Origin: Rhizobium sp. CF122
GTDB taxonomy: Bacteria; Pseudomonadota; Alphaproteobacteria; Rhizobiales; Rhizobiaceae
NCBI RefSeq assembly: GCF_000282035.1
Contig: NZ_AKKA01000008.1
Span: 186,001-250,000, forward strand
DNA length: 64,000 nucleotides
Direction of reading: 5' to 3'
The notes beneath the pieces were generated by a model. It saw nothing but the letters and a program-made list of their open reading frames with translations, did no database searches and had not been told where the DNA came from. A program made the position numbers and the translations under genes. Positions 55,176-64,000 of this stretch are shown here, piece by piece. How positions within the stretch are numbered: the first letter of the stretch is position 1; every line of letters starts with the position of its first letter.

Positions 55176-56513
55176 ATGACAAGAGTTGCCGTTATCGGTG
55201 CCGGACCATCGGGACTCGCTCAATTGCGGGCCTTCCAATCGGCTGCCAAGAAGGGTGCCGACATTCCGCAAGTCGTGTGCTTCGAAAAGCAGTCGGACTG
55301 GGGAGGGCTTTGGAATTATACTTGGCGCACCGGCCTCGACGAATATGGTGAGCCGGTTCACGGCAGCATGTATCGTTACCTCTGGTCGAACGGCCCGAAG
55401 GAATGCCTGGAATTTGCCGATTATTCGTTCGAGGAACATTTCGGCAAGCCGATCGCCTCCTATCCGCCGCGCGCCGTGCTGTGGGACTATATCAAGGGCC
55501 GCGTCGACAAGGCGGATGTGCGCAAATGGGTCCGCTTCAGCACGCCGGTACGCATGGTGCGTTTCGACGAGGAAACGAAGAAATTCACGGTAACAGCGCA
55601 CGACCGCGTCGAAGACCGCATGTATGACGAGGAATTCGACTATGTCGTCGTCGCCACCGGGCACTTCTCGACGCCGAACGTTCCCTATTTCGAGGGTGTG
55701 AAGACCTTCAACGGCCGTGTGCTGCATGCCCATGACTTCCGCGATGCGCTGGAATTCAAGGGCAAGGACATCCTCATCGTCGGCCGCAGCTATTCGGCCG
55801 AAGACATTGGCTCGCAATGCTGGAAATACGGCGCCAAATCGGTGACGACGAGCTACCGCTCGAAGCCGATGGGCTTCAAATGGCCGGAGAATTTCGAGGA
55901 ACGGCCGCTACTGACCAAGCTCGAAAACAAGACCGCTTATTTCCTCGATGGTTCGAGCAAGCAGGTCGATGCGCTGATCCTGTGCACCGGATACCAGCAC
56001 CATTTTCCTTTCCTGCCGGACGAGTTGCGCCTGAAGACCGCAAACCGGCTGTGGGCCGACGGTCTCTACAAAGGCGTGATCTTCGACAAGAATCCGCAGC
56101 TCTTCTATATCGGCATGCAGGACCAGTTTTACACCTTCAACATGTTCGACGTGCAGGCCTGGTGGGCGCGCGATGTCATGATGGGCCGCATCGAGCTGCC
56201 GCCGGAAGAGGAACTGAAGGCGAATTTCGATATGTGGCGTGCCCGCGAGGAGACGCTGGAAGATGCCGAGCAGATGATCTGGTATCAGGGCGACTATGTG
56301 AAGGAGCTGCTTGCCGAGACCGACTATCCGAGCTTCGACATCGAAGGCACGAACAGGACCTTCATGGAGTGGGAGCACCACAAGGCGGAAAACATCATGG
56401 GTTTCCGCGACCATGCCTATCGCTCACTGATGACCGGCAATCTGTCGCCGAAGCATCACACGCCCTGGGTCGAAGCGCTCGACGACTCGATGGAGGAATA
56501 TCTGCGTAACTGA
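55176..56513 (+). CDS. tmm: Trimethylamine monooxygenase
   Basis: A 445-residue class B flavin monooxygenase. FAD motif: [15 protein letters not shown] (7-21). FMO-type middle: [34 protein letters not shown], with the FxGxVxHxxxF/Y signature. NADPH site: [17 protein letters not shown]. Tmm oxidises trimethylamine to its N-oxide, which Tdm (encoded downstream on the other strand) demethylates. It follows dmmC by 68 bases. The identity rests on overall match to bacterial Tmm and on context. Confidence 0.9.
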   Translation: MTRVAVIGAGPSGLAQLRAFQSAAKKGADIPQVVCFEKQSDWGGLWNYTWRTGLDEYGEPVHGSMYRYLWSNGPKECLEFADYSFEEHFGKPIASYPPRAVLWDYIKGRVDKADVRKWVRFSTPVRMVRFDEETKKFTVTAHDRVEDRMYDEEFDYVVVATGHFSTPNVPYFEGVKTFNGRVLHAHDFRDALEFKGKDILIVGRSYSAEDIGSQCWKYGAKSVTTSYRSKPMGFKWPENFEERPLLTKLENKTAYFLDGSSKQVDALILCTGYQHHFPFLPDELRLKTANRLWADGLYKGVIFDKNPQLFYIGMQDQFYTFNMFDVQAWWARDVMMGRIELPPEEELKANFDMWRAREETLEDAEQMIWYQGDYVKELLAETDYPSFDIEGTNRTFMEWEHHKAENIMGFRDHAYRSLMTGNLSPKHHTPWVEALDDSMEEYLRN

Positions 56514-56617
56514 GGATCTCGTAAGACTGCGTAACCGGGAGGCCGTTCGTCGCGGCCCTTTCCGGTGTGTTTGAAACAAGACGAAGCACCTTGATCTGCA
56601 ACTCTTTTTCTTCGGGC

Positions 56618-57226
56618 ATGGTCTTCATGGATTTCCAAACGAGCGTTCTCGGCCGCATGAGCGGCTTTCTCTATCGTTGCCGCGCCGATGAGAACTATAC
56701 GATGCTGGAAATGACCGATGGCATCGAGCGCGTCTTCGGCTATCGCGCCGACGAGATCATCGGCAACCGCACGCGGTCCTTCACCTCCATCATGTGCGAG
56801 GAGGACGTGCCGATCATGGACGAGGTTGTCGGCAAGGCGTTGGAGAGCCGCACCGACTGGACGATGGAATATCGGATACGCCACAGTGACGGTCATTTCA
56901 TCTGGGTCACGGAGACTGGCGGCGGCGTATGGGATGAAGCGGGCGCGCTGCTCTATCTCGAAGGCAGCATCATCAATATCGAATCGCTCTATCGGCGTAT
57001 CGACGAACAGACCGCGGATATGCGGGTCACCGCCTCCAAGACCGGCGAAATTCTGCAGTCTCTGCGCTACCTGAAATTGCTTGCGGTCAATGCCGGCATA
57101 GAGGCGGCAAGAGCCGGAACGGCTGGGTCCGGCTTTGCCGTGCTGGCGGCGGAGATGCGCTCTCTCGCCAACTCTTCGGAGGAGGCCGCACGGGCGATCT
57201 CGAATGCGCAGCGCAAAACGGAGTAG
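56618..57226 (+). CDS. PAS protein with chemoreceptor-tip-like helix
   Basis: A roughly 200-residue soluble protein. Residues about 5-115 form a PAS fold (VFGYRADEIIGNRTRSFTSIM; WTMEYRIRHSDGHFIWVTETGG). A helix follows, with NAGIEAARAGTAGSGFAVLAAEMRSLA, close to the hairpin tip of methyl-accepting chemotaxis proteins. Membrane helices, HAMP and methylation helices are absent. The frame opens at GTG 56567; ATG 56618 or 56627 better fit the PAS start. It lies between tmm and the convergent tdm. It might tie amine sensing to chemotaxis proteins, or be a shortened receptor. Confidence 0.75.
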   Translation: MVFMDFQTSVLGRMSGFLYRCRADENYTMLEMTDGIERVFGYRADEIIGNRTRSFTSIMCEEDVPIMDEVVGKALESRTDWTMEYRIRHSDGHFIWVTETGGGVWDEAGALLYLEGSIINIESLYRRIDEQTADMRVTASKTGEILQSLRYLKLLAVNAGIEAARAGTAGSGFAVLAAEMRSLANSSEEAARAISNAQRKTE

Positions 57227-57230
57227 CCGA

Positions 57231-59600
57231 TTAGGACCGCGGCCGCGTCTTTTGCGGATCGTAGTGTGAGAGCGGCACGATGACGGCCGGCAAGCGTTTC
57301 TGCTGGCCGTCGAGCTTGCCAATCTCAACCGCGGTGCCGACGCCTGCATGAGTCACGTCGATGCGGGCAAGCGCGATCGTCTTGGCGAGGATCGGTGAGC
57401 GTGTGGCGCTGGTGACGACGCCGACCTGTGCTCGGCCAATATGAACACAATCGCCATGGCCGACCGCTTCATTGGCCTGGACATCTAGCCCGACCAGAAG
57501 GTGGCGTGGGTTCTCCTTGCGGCGGATAAGTGCGTCGCGGCCGATGAAATCATCCTGCTTGGATTTCAGCGGCACGGTGAAGCCGATGCCGGCCTCGAAG
57601 GGATCCGTCTGGTCGGTGAATTCGTGATGGGCGAAGATCAGTCCCGCCTCGATGCGAACCATGTCGAGGGCTTCGAGACCCATGGGCTTCAGACCGTGCG
57701 GTTGCCCCGCCTGCCAGATGGCGTCGAAGACGGTCAAAGCATCCTTGGGATGGCAGAAAATCTCGTAGCCGAGCTCACCGGTGTAACCCGTGCGCGAGAC
57801 GACGACGGGAGCGCCCTCGAAGTCGCCGATGCGGCCAACGGCGAAGCGGAACCATTCCAGTTCGCCGATCGTCGGCTGGCGCGGCGCCGTCCAGATGATC
57901 TCCTTCACGATGTCGCGGCTCTTCGGTCCCTGCACGGCGATATTGTGCATCTGGTCGGTCGATGAGCGTACCCAGGCCTTGAAGCCCTTCTTCTCAGCCT
58001 GCTCGCGCAGCCAGATGCCGCTGTAGTCGTCGCCGCCGATCCAGCGGAAATTCTTGTCGCCGAGCCGGAAGAGCGTGCCGTCGTCGATCATGCCGCCGTT
58101 TTCATAGCACATGGCTGAATAGACGACCTGGCCGGTCGATAGCTTGCGGACATCGCGTGTCAGGCAATATTGCAGCAGCTCTTCGGCATCCGGCCCCGTC
58201 ACCTCGAACTTGCGAAGTGGCGAGAGATCGATGACGGCAGCATGTTCACGGCAGGCCCAATATTCCTCGACCGGGCCTTCGGCGGCAAAGCGGTTCGGCA
58301 GCCAGTAGCCGCGATATTCGGTGTAGTCCCGCGTCAGTGCGCAGAGGCGAGGGTGGAACGCGGTTTCGCGCGTCAGTTCGGCGTCGGCGTCAGGGGTCAT
58401 GCGATAGGCTACCGCTCGTGAGAATTTCTCTTTTCCGGAAAAGGTGCGGACGTGAATATCCGTCGGGTCCCAGCCATTCGCCGCGTCGATATCGTCGGGG
58501 CAGGAGGAGGAGACGCAGACGAGATCGGTCAGCGCCCGCATCAGTACATAGTCGCCCGGCCGCGACCAAGGTTCGTCGAGATAGAGCTGATTATTGTGGT
58601 CGATATTGGTGTTGTAGAAGTAGTTGAGCGCTTCCCAGCCCTTGCGGCCGGCAATGCCATAGGGCGCCAGCGCCGCGTTGAAGTTGTCGGTGCAATTGAC
58701 GTGGCCAGGATAGCCCATATCGTCATAATAACGGGAATTGCAGGCGGTCGCGAAGGCGTCGTGACGCCCGACCGTATCCTGCACGATTTCCACCAGCGGT
58801 TCGAAGTCGCGATCGAAGGCTTTCGAGGGCAGGCCGGGCGCGGGATAGCTGCGGCCGAGCAGAGTGCGGGTGATGGTGGCATCGAGCGCGAGATCCAACC
58901 CCTTGTCCACCTTGCGGGCAGCAAAGGCCTGGAAGTCGGTGCACTGCCGGCCGTAGACGTCGATGATCTGGATGAATTCGCCGGCGCGCACGAAGTAGGC
59001 GGACGCCGTGGCCGCCCTGATACGGATATCCTCGATTGGGTCTGCCAGCGGTTCCGGCAAGGCGGAGGCATAGTCGCGGATGAATTGGCTGCGCCGAATT
59101 CTAATCTCGATCGGCGTCGTGGTGTCCTGTGCCTCCGGTGACATGGCATCGCCCGGTGCCGTGACGATCAACAGGCCTGTCAGCGCAATCGTGAACTCGG
59201 CCGTGCTGCCGGCAGGCGATGCCGTTCCAAGGATACGAAAAGCCCCGGCTTTCGAGAGATCGGCGCCACGGCGTTGCAATGCTGCGCGGGTTCTTGCCGC
59301 GCTCTCGTCGCTGGAAGAGAGGATGGATTTCAGCCCTTCCGCAGCATGGGTGAAGGCCGTTCCCAAGCCGGCGGCCTGGAACTTGCCCGTCGTATCGAGG
59401 AAGGACAGTTCGCAGGCCTGTCCGCCCTCGCTGTCGGTCACCGTGATATGATCACCCGGCTCGACGCGCATAACGAGCGATCCGCCACCCTTGCAGCGGT
59501 AGCGTTCTGTATTCGGCGGCAATGTCGCGATGCCCGGATAGCGGATTATGCTCGCCGAAGGGGGCCGCACTCCGGCGATCGTCGGATGGAGATCTCGCAT
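57231..59600 (-). CDS. tdm: Trimethylamine N-oxide demethylase
   Basis: A 789-residue two-part enzyme. The N-terminal half (to about 370) is DUF1989-like, with cysteines in DVYGRQCTDFQAF, VNCTDNFN and LVCVSSSCPDD of the kind that bind zinc/iron. The C-terminal half is a GcvT-type THF domain (HAAVIDLSPLRKFEVTGPDAEELL; VVSRTGYTGELGYEIFC). It cleaves TMAO into dimethylamine and a formaldehyde-level unit passed to THF. ATG 59600 follows GAGAGG; ATG 59645 is an alternative. Convergent with the PAS gene, divergent from the permease. Confidence 0.88.
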   Translation of the reverse strand: MRDLHPTIAGVRPPSASIIRYPGIATLPPNTERYRCKGGGSLVMRVEPGDHITVTDSEGGQACELSFLDTTGKFQAAGLGTAFTHAAEGLKSILSSSDESAARTRAALQRRGADLSKAGAFRILGTASPAGSTAEFTIALTGLLIVTAPGDAMSPEAQDTTTPIEIRIRRSQFIRDYASALPEPLADPIEDIRIRAATASAYFVRAGEFIQIIDVYGRQCTDFQAFAARKVDKGLDLALDATITRTLLGRSYPAPGLPSKAFDRDFEPLVEIVQDTVGRHDAFATACNSRYYDDMGYPGHVNCTDNFNAALAPYGIAGRKGWEALNYFYNTNIDHNNQLYLDEPWSRPGDYVLMRALTDLVCVSSSCPDDIDAANGWDPTDIHVRTFSGKEKFSRAVAYRMTPDADAELTRETAFHPRLCALTRDYTEYRGYWLPNRFAAEGPVEEYWACREHAAVIDLSPLRKFEVTGPDAEELLQYCLTRDVRKLSTGQVVYSAMCYENGGMIDDGTLFRLGDKNFRWIGGDDYSGIWLREQAEKKGFKAWVRSSTDQMHNIAVQGPKSRDIVKEIIWTAPRQPTIGELEWFRFAVGRIGDFEGAPVVVSRTGYTGELGYEIFCHPKDALTVFDAIWQAGQPHGLKPMGLEALDMVRIEAGLIFAHHEFTDQTDPFEAGIGFTVPLKSKQDDFIGRDALIRRKENPRHLLVGLDVQANEAVGHGDCVHIGRAQVGVVTSATRSPILAKTIALARIDVTHAGVGTAVEIGKLDGQQKRLPAVIVPLSHYDPQKTRPRS

Positions 59601-59843
59601 GCAATCCTCTCGGCGGAGCGATGTGCCTCCCGGCACTCGATTCATGCTGACAAAACGCCTCCCGAAAGTAAAGGGATGTTGACTAAAAAGAAAATATATT
59701 TACTTTCTATAAAGGGCCTAGACTGGAAATCCGCGCGCAGACGCGGCTCACGAAAACCTCCAGCAAGCCCGAAATGCCATGGGAGGCACGTTCAAGGAGA
59801 CGTACGAAAGTTACGTTCGGAACAAAAACGGGGAACTTCATCG
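59601..59843. promoter_or_regulatory. Divergent AT-rich promoter region of tdm and permease
   Basis: The stretch 59685-59720 is markedly AT-rich (TTGACTAAAAAG, AAATATATTTACTTTC). It contains a plus-strand TTGACT that may be a -35 box. GGGGAACTTC precedes the permease start. Confidence 0.4.
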
Positions 59844-61628
59844 ATGACTGATATTGTGGACGCCAGCGTTTCCGCTGGCACCGAAGGTAAGCTTATACGC
59901 GCGCTCGACTGGAAGGGCGCGTTCTGGGTTGCTGCGGGCGTGCCGCCGCTCGTTCTTTTCTCCATCGGCGGTATCGCCGGAACAACGGGCAAGCTCGCCT
60001 TCGCCGTGTGGATCATCTCGATGATCATGGGATTTCTGCAATCTTTCACCTACGCCGAAATTGCTGGCATGTTTGCCAACAAGTCCGGCGGCGCCTCCGT
60101 CTACGGTGCGACTGCCTGGTTGCGCTATTCGAAGTTCATCGCGCCACTCTCGGTCTGGTGCAATTGGTTTGCCTGGTCGCCGGTGCTGTCGCTGGGTTGT
60201 GCCATCGCAGCCGGCTATATTCTCAATGCCTTTTTCCCGATCCCGGCGGCGGACTCGCAGGCCGTCATCACCTGGATCAGCGCGCATGCCACGTCCATAG
60301 CGGCCGATAGCCCGCGCGTTGCTGAATATATGGCAGCTCACGCCGGCACGTCGCCACAGGATGCTGTAAGCGCGTTGCTCAGCGCCGATGGCGTTGCCGC
60401 GCTGACGCCAGCCATCCGCAACTGGTCTCTCGTCAGCTTCAACATTCCATTCCTCGCGACCGCCAACATCAACGCCACCTTCTTCATCGGTGGGATCCTG
60501 ATGCTGATCATCTTCGCGATCCAGCATCGCGGCATTTCTGAGACGGCAAGCGTGCAGAAGTGGCTCGCGATCATCGTTCTCGTGCCGTTGCTGATCATCG
60601 GTGTCTATCCGATCGTCAGCGGCCAGATCATTGCCTCCAACGTCACCGGCCTCGTGCCGCCGACAGCCGCCTATGCCGGCACCGACGGTACCTGGAGCAA
60701 TGGCGGCTGGACGCTCTTCCTCGGCGGCCTCTATATCGCTGCCTGGTCGACCTATGGTTTTGAGACCGCCGTCTGCTATACGCGCGAGCTCAAGAATCCG
60801 AAGACCGACACGTTCAAGGCGATTTTCTATTCCGGTCTTGCCTGCTGCCTGTTCTTCTTCCTCGTGCCCTTCGCCTTCCAGGGCGTGCTCGGCCATGCCG
60901 GCATGTTGGCGCCGGGCATCGTAGATGGCACCGGTGTAGGCGAAGCGCTCGGTGGCCTGATCGGCGCCGGCAGGATCGTCACGCAGCTGCTCGTCATCCT
61001 GATGATCCTGGCGCTGTTCCTCGCGATCATGACCGCGATGGCCGGTTCCTCACGCACGCTCTATCAGGGCTCGAAGGACGGCTGGCTGCCGAAATATCTC
61101 GACCATGTGAACGAGAATGGCGCACCGACCAGGGCAATGTGGACGGACTTCGCCTTTAACCTCGCCCTTCTCGCCATTGCATCTGACACCAGCGGCTATT
61201 TCTTCGTGCTCGCCGTCTCCAACGTCGGTTACATCATCTTCAACTTCCTCAATCTCAATTCCGGCTGGATCCACCGCATCGACTCCGGCCATATCGGGCG
61301 TCCGTGGAAGGCGCCGACCTGGCTCATCGGCCTCAACACCGTTCTCGCTTTCGTCAATGCGCTCTTCCTCGGTGCCGGCGCCAAGGTCTGGGGTTACGCG
61401 AACGCGCTCTGGATCGGCTTCGCTTTCGCCGCGTTGATCCTGCCGGTTTTCGCCTACAGGCACTATGTGCGCGACGGCGGCAAGTTCCCTGCCGGGGCGA
61501 TGGAGGATCTGGGCCTGGTCGGACTGGATCTAGGTGTGAAGAAGGCAGGTATTCTGCCATATCTGGCGCTTGCCGGCGGCCTCGCAATCGTGCTGATCGC
61601 CAATTGGTTTTTCCAACTGCCAGGATAG
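59844..61628 (+). CDS. APC-family permease of the methylated-amine cluster
   Basis: A 594-residue amino acid/polyamine/organocation permease with about 12 hydrophobic segments. The first is WVAAGVPPLVLFSIGGIAGTTGKLAF, and GGLYIAAWSTYGFETAVCYTRELKNPKTDTFKA matches helix 6-7 of APC proteins. ATG 59844 gives MTDIVDASV; upstream frame is ignored. Divergent from tdm. Permeases at this place in tmm/tdm loci are presumed to import a methylated amine or TMAO, as no TmoXWV-type ABC system is present here. The substrate is inferred only. Confidence 0.85.
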   Translation: MTDIVDASVSAGTEGKLIRALDWKGAFWVAAGVPPLVLFSIGGIAGTTGKLAFAVWIISMIMGFLQSFTYAEIAGMFANKSGGASVYGATAWLRYSKFIAPLSVWCNWFAWSPVLSLGCAIAAGYILNAFFPIPAADSQAVITWISAHATSIAADSPRVAEYMAAHAGTSPQDAVSALLSADGVAALTPAIRNWSLVSFNIPFLATANINATFFIGGILMLIIFAIQHRGISETASVQKWLAIIVLVPLLIIGVYPIVSGQIIASNVTGLVPPTAAYAGTDGTWSNGGWTLFLGGLYIAAWSTYGFETAVCYTRELKNPKTDTFKAIFYSGLACCLFFFLVPFAFQGVLGHAGMLAPGIVDGTGVGEALGGLIGAGRIVTQLLVILMILALFLAIMTAMAGSSRTLYQGSKDGWLPKYLDHVNENGAPTRAMWTDFAFNLALLAIASDTSGYFFVLAVSNVGYIIFNFLNLNSGWIHRIDSGHIGRPWKAPTWLIGLNTVLAFVNALFLGAGAKVWGYANALWIGFAFAALILPVFAYRHYVRDGGKFPAGAMEDLGLVGLDLGVKKAGILPYLALAGGLAIVLIANWFFQLPG

Positions 61629-61957
61629 CGCAAGGCGAGGGCAGAACCAGCATCTTCCCGTCACTTGATTTATCCTCGGCAGTTGCGCATCTCGTAGATG
61701 CCCGGGCCGGGGAGGATGGGGATCTTGCGCGAATGGTTGCCGGGGATGACCGCCCCGGCACCGGTCTGGGGAATGATCTGGTCAAGCATTGCTGTCATAA
61801 GCTTTATCGGGCGCTCCACAAAAGGGCCGGCGCCCCGGCAACTGCTTTTGTGCTGCCTGCACATCCAGTCAGCACGCTTACCAACGATCCAAGACCAGCA
61901 AGAGTTTTTTTGGAGAATCTACACCAAGTGCAACATGGGCATGTAAAGGGTAGGGGA
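61629..61957. other. Intergenic before IS remnants
   Basis: About 330 bases. A minus-strand frame at 61670-61864 encodes a C-terminal-looking piece (PGNHSRKIPILPGPGIYEM) that I do not recognise. No terminator hairpin is obvious after the permease. Confidence 0.35.
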
Positions 61958-62488
61958 TTAGCCGCATTCACGCAAATGCGCCATGAAGACCTCCGCCGGT
62001 GTTTTGTAGCCCAAGCACTTTCTTGGCAGCGAATTCAGGTGATGAGCGAGGTCGACGAGCTGCTGCTGAGCGACGTTGGACAGATCCGTATCGCCTGGCA
62101 TGAAGCGTCGAATGCGCTTGTTGGTGTTCTCGACAGCGCCTTTTTGCCAGGGCGAATTGGGATCGCAGAACCAGCTTCTGGCGCCGATCCCATCTTCCAA
62201 AGCCCGAAAGCCGCGAAACTCGGTACCGCGGTCGAAGGTGAAACTCTGGCGGGCGAAGGCCGGCAAAGGTGAGAACGCATCGATGATCTTGTCAATGATT
62301 GGCCGCGAGTGCCGGCTGCGGTTCTTGATCATCACCGTATAGCGGCTCTTGCGCTCGACGAGCGAGGTGACGTTGGTATCTCCGAGTTCACGCCGGGCGA
62401 TCAGGAGATCGCCCTCCCAATGCCCGAACTGTGAACGATCACCAATAAAATCAGGGCGTTGGGAGATTCTGTAGTCAAGCGGGATCAA
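61958..62488 (-). mobile_element. IS30-family transposase, C-terminal remnant
   Basis: About 176 codons covering the DDE catalytic core of an IS30-type transposase: RSQFGHWEGDLLI, VTSLVERKSRYTV, ITFDRGTEF-like FTFDRGTEFRG, WFCDPNSPWQKGAVENTNKRIR and the C-terminus CLGYKTPAEVFMAHLRECG. The N-terminal DNA-binding half is missing; just upstream the frame changes to a different transposase type. The DDE acids are present, but the protein cannot be functional alone. Confidence 0.85.
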
Positions 62489-62650
62489 GTCCAGCGCCGC
62501 ATTGCGAAACTCCTCGCTGTGGCGCCGATTGCTTGGTCTCGATCACTTCTTCGAAACCAGGCCGGCTGGACCATCCTGGTCATAGGCCTGCAGCAGCCTG
62601 TGCATCTGACTTCGACTGAGGTCGAGCAGTTCGGCAGCCGATGCTGGCGC
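62486..62650 (-). mobile_element. N-terminal HTH remnant of another transposase
   Basis: On the minus strand, in the same frame as the IS30 piece, SAAELLDLSRSQMHRLLQAYDQDG and AGLVSKK are followed by a stop (TGA) and then SRPSNRRHSEEFRNAALDLI. This looks like the N-terminal HTH part of an ISNCY/IS1202-like transposase (normally ...GRPSNRR...) with the R codon mutated to TGA. It is fused to the IS30 fragment near 62482. Confidence 0.6.
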
Positions 62651-62912
62651 GGGGCCGAGGGAGCGCCTTCGCCGCCCTGGCCCTGTGTTTCCTCGCCGTC
62701 ATCCTCGCTGGCATCGGAGCCTGGTATTTCTATCAGCGGCCCAGCCTTCCCACCGGTCCGGCGACGCTGGCAGTTCTGCCGCTCTCGAACATGAGCGGAG
62801 ACACATCGCTGCAGTATTTTGCCGACAGAACGACAGAGGACCTCATCGCCGGTTTGTCACGATCACCTTACATCAAGGTCATCGCAAGAACATCCACCGA
62901 TGTGTACAAGGA
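62650..62912 (+). pseudogene. Adenylate cyclase-like gene fragment
   Basis: An open stretch with one membrane helix (LALCFLAVILAGIGAWYFY) followed by ATLAVLPLSNMSGDTSLQYF, ADRTTEDLIAGLSRSPYIKV and IARTSTDVYK. This is the segment found after the catalytic or HTH domain of class III adenylate cyclases and TPR regulators (normally AVLPFxNMSGDPxxxYFADGxxEDLI). Both the N-terminal catalytic part and the C-terminal TPR part are missing; it is cut by IS debris on the left and by a reversed fragment at about 62912. Confidence 0.65.
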
Positions 62913-62914
62913 CC

Positions 62915-63226
62915 AAAGACATTGGGAACGCTTGTTTCCAACGACATGGAGGGCCGCCCCGCGATGGCCGTTGATTTCACGTCAAATGGCGCTCCGGCTT
63001 TGACAAACCCCTTGTCGTCGACCTCGATGGCGGGCGGAAGCCAAGAAGTATTGGGGTCCGCTCCTATGAACATGAAAACCCGCCTGAGCTTGAAGACTCG
63101 TTCCGTCTTTTCCGTCAGGTCTTCCATCGTAGCCTCGAGGCCTGACTGGCTGTCTTCGGCCAGCGACGTGATCTCGCACCCGACATGGAGTTCGACGTTC
63201 GGCAGAGCGGAAATCCTGTCGATAAG
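62915..63226 (-). pseudogene. Thioredoxin-reductase-like gene fragment
   Basis: On the minus strand LIDRISALPNVELHVGCEI, TSLAEDSQSGLEATM, then RVFMFIGADPNTSWLP and AIAGRPSMSLETSVPNVF match the C-terminal half of an FAD/NAD thioredoxin-reductase-like protein. It lacks the FAD-binding ends: the expected AVGDVR motif after SVPNVF is replaced at 62915 by foreign sequence, and upstream of 63226 the frame is interrupted by a stop. It abuts the adenylate cyclase piece in opposite orientation. Confidence 0.65.
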
Positions 63227-63410
63227 AGATCACGCGATCGAAAGCGTGAAGTTTTCTGTAGTTCTCTCTGGAGGACTCCTCCCGAACGCAATTTTGGCCG
63301 TGGAGCAGGCCCATGACCTCTGGCGAGACAGCTTGCCAGCCCGTTCCGTAGCGGACGTCAATATCGATAGCAACGGTCGAAGCGCCCAGCCCCACTACCG
63401 AAGCTGCGCC

Positions 63411-64000
63411 TTACCTTCCGATTTGTGACGCCGCCAACATCAGTTCCTGAGTGTTCGGGGCGCCGAATAGGCCGCCATCGAATACCTCGTTGGAAGTCCA
63501 GCGAACGACGCCATCGCGGTCCAGCAAGAAATGGCCGACGAGCTGCCCCATGCCGGTGGCCATCATCTGTTGATCCGCTTCCGTGATATCGTAGCTGTCC
63601 TTCTTGTTCAGATATTCGAGCGCCGCAAACGGGTCCATCGGTTCCGGCATCTCGCCCGGCAAGTCGACCCGCATCGACTTCACATCGCTCATCGAAACCT
63701 TTTGCGGCCATGCGCTCTCGTCTTCGGTGATCTGCATATTCGGCAATCCAAAGGCGCGGTGTGAAGTCCGCTCCGGATCGGATGCCGCGAGCAGGCCGAG
63801 CATCGGATTGTACCGCAGATAGAGGCGCGCCCGCTCCATGGGCGTGTTGACCACTGTCAGGCTTTCGATGCCCTTCTCTTTGAGGGCTGGGGTGAGTTGC
63901 AAAAGCATGGTGATATGGCGCCTGCAAAAAGGACAATGGAGACCTCGATACAGCCCAACCAGCAGTGGTTTCTCGCCTCGGAAATCGTCGATGGCGATCT
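63411..64000 (-). CDS. Peroxiredoxin-like (AhpC/TSA) protein, partial
   Basis: The frame runs off the window end; the visible 196 residues begin IAIDDFRGEKPLLVGLYRG and contain the redox motif CPFC (LHCPFCRRHITM) at the start of a thioredoxin-fold helix. Later segments are LTVVNTPMERARLYLRYNP, LDRDGVVRWTSNEVFDGG and the C-terminus LMLAASQIGR. This matches AhpC/TSA-type, PRX-like proteins. The thioredoxin-reductase fragment just downstream may once have been its partner. The true start lies beyond 64000. Confidence 0.82.
   Translation of the reverse strand, partial: IAIDDFRGEKPLLVGLYRGLHCPFCRRHITMLLQLTPALKEKGIESLTVVNTPMERARLYLRYNPMLGLLAASDPERTSHRAFGLPNMQITEDESAWPQKVSMSDVKSMRVDLPGEMPEPMDPFAALEYLNKKDSYDITEADQQMMATGMGQLVGHFLLDRDGVVRWTSNEVFDGGLFGAPNTQELMLAASQIGR

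Noticed and set aside
61304..62272. 322-codon plus-strand frame running from the permease into the IS30 remnant
   Set aside because: It joins a shadow of the permease to antisense IS sequence; no coherent protein.

Overview
The window reads as Rhizobiaceae DNA (Rhizobium/Agrobacterium/Ensifer type). It is GC-rich and dense with ABC sugar importers. It carries an alphaproteobacterial apiose catabolic locus, the methylated-amine genes typical of this group, and several toxin-antitoxin and insertion-sequence remnants, which suggests an accessory replicon (large plasmid or chromid) or an accessory chromosomal region. No rRNA, tRNA, CRISPR array or replication origin was seen.

Layout. 1-1344: 3' end of putA. 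1796-2850: a regulator/Fic pair of the 'mobile mystery' A/B type with repeated operator half-sites. 3123-8032: Na/phosphate symporter-like protein, CPA1 cation/proton antiporter and an SDR. 8381-28809: a 20 kb apiose block. 29158-29789: intact vapBC. 30336-32726: LysR, isochorismatase-fold hydrolase and pirin, followed by broken genes (SDR, nuclease-like, a vapC with a stop and a frameshift behind an intact vapB). 34446-37628: LacI regulator, gluconokinase and gluconate permease. 38034-61628: a methylated-amine block. 61958-63230: IS and gene debris. 63411-64000: a partial peroxiredoxin-like gene.

Apiose block. Three minus-strand operons and a divergent FadR-type GntR gene. The last two operons encode a complete oxidative D-apiose route: a ribose-type ABC importer, D-apiose dehydrogenase, D-apionate lactonase, D-apionate oxidoisomerase, a DUF1537 kinase, a RuBisCO-like decarboxylase, and TIM-like and RpiB-like isomerases ending at D-erythrose 4-phosphate. 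The first operon adds a CUT1 ABC importer and a signal-less DUF5060/DUF4038-type glycoside hydrolase. A near-identical motif (TGGTATRAYGA) lies upstream of all three operons, so I infer one regulon covering import of a glycoside, its cleavage in the cytoplasm and apiose breakdown. A DhaK/DhaL kinase pair without DhaM sits in the middle operon with no obvious step assigned.

Methylated-amine block. It encodes trimethylamine monooxygenase (tmm), TMAO demethylase (tdm), dimethylamine monooxygenase (dmmDABC), gamma-glutamylmethylamide synthetase (gmaS), N-methylglutamate synthase (mgsABC), an N-methylglutamate dehydrogenase of sarcosine-oxidase type (mgdABCD), folD and purU for the C1 units, an APC permease and two regulators. 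Together they can take trimethylamine to ammonium (as glutamate) plus C1 units on tetrahydrofolate. A small PAS protein carrying only a chemoreceptor-tip-like helix sits between tmm and tdm.
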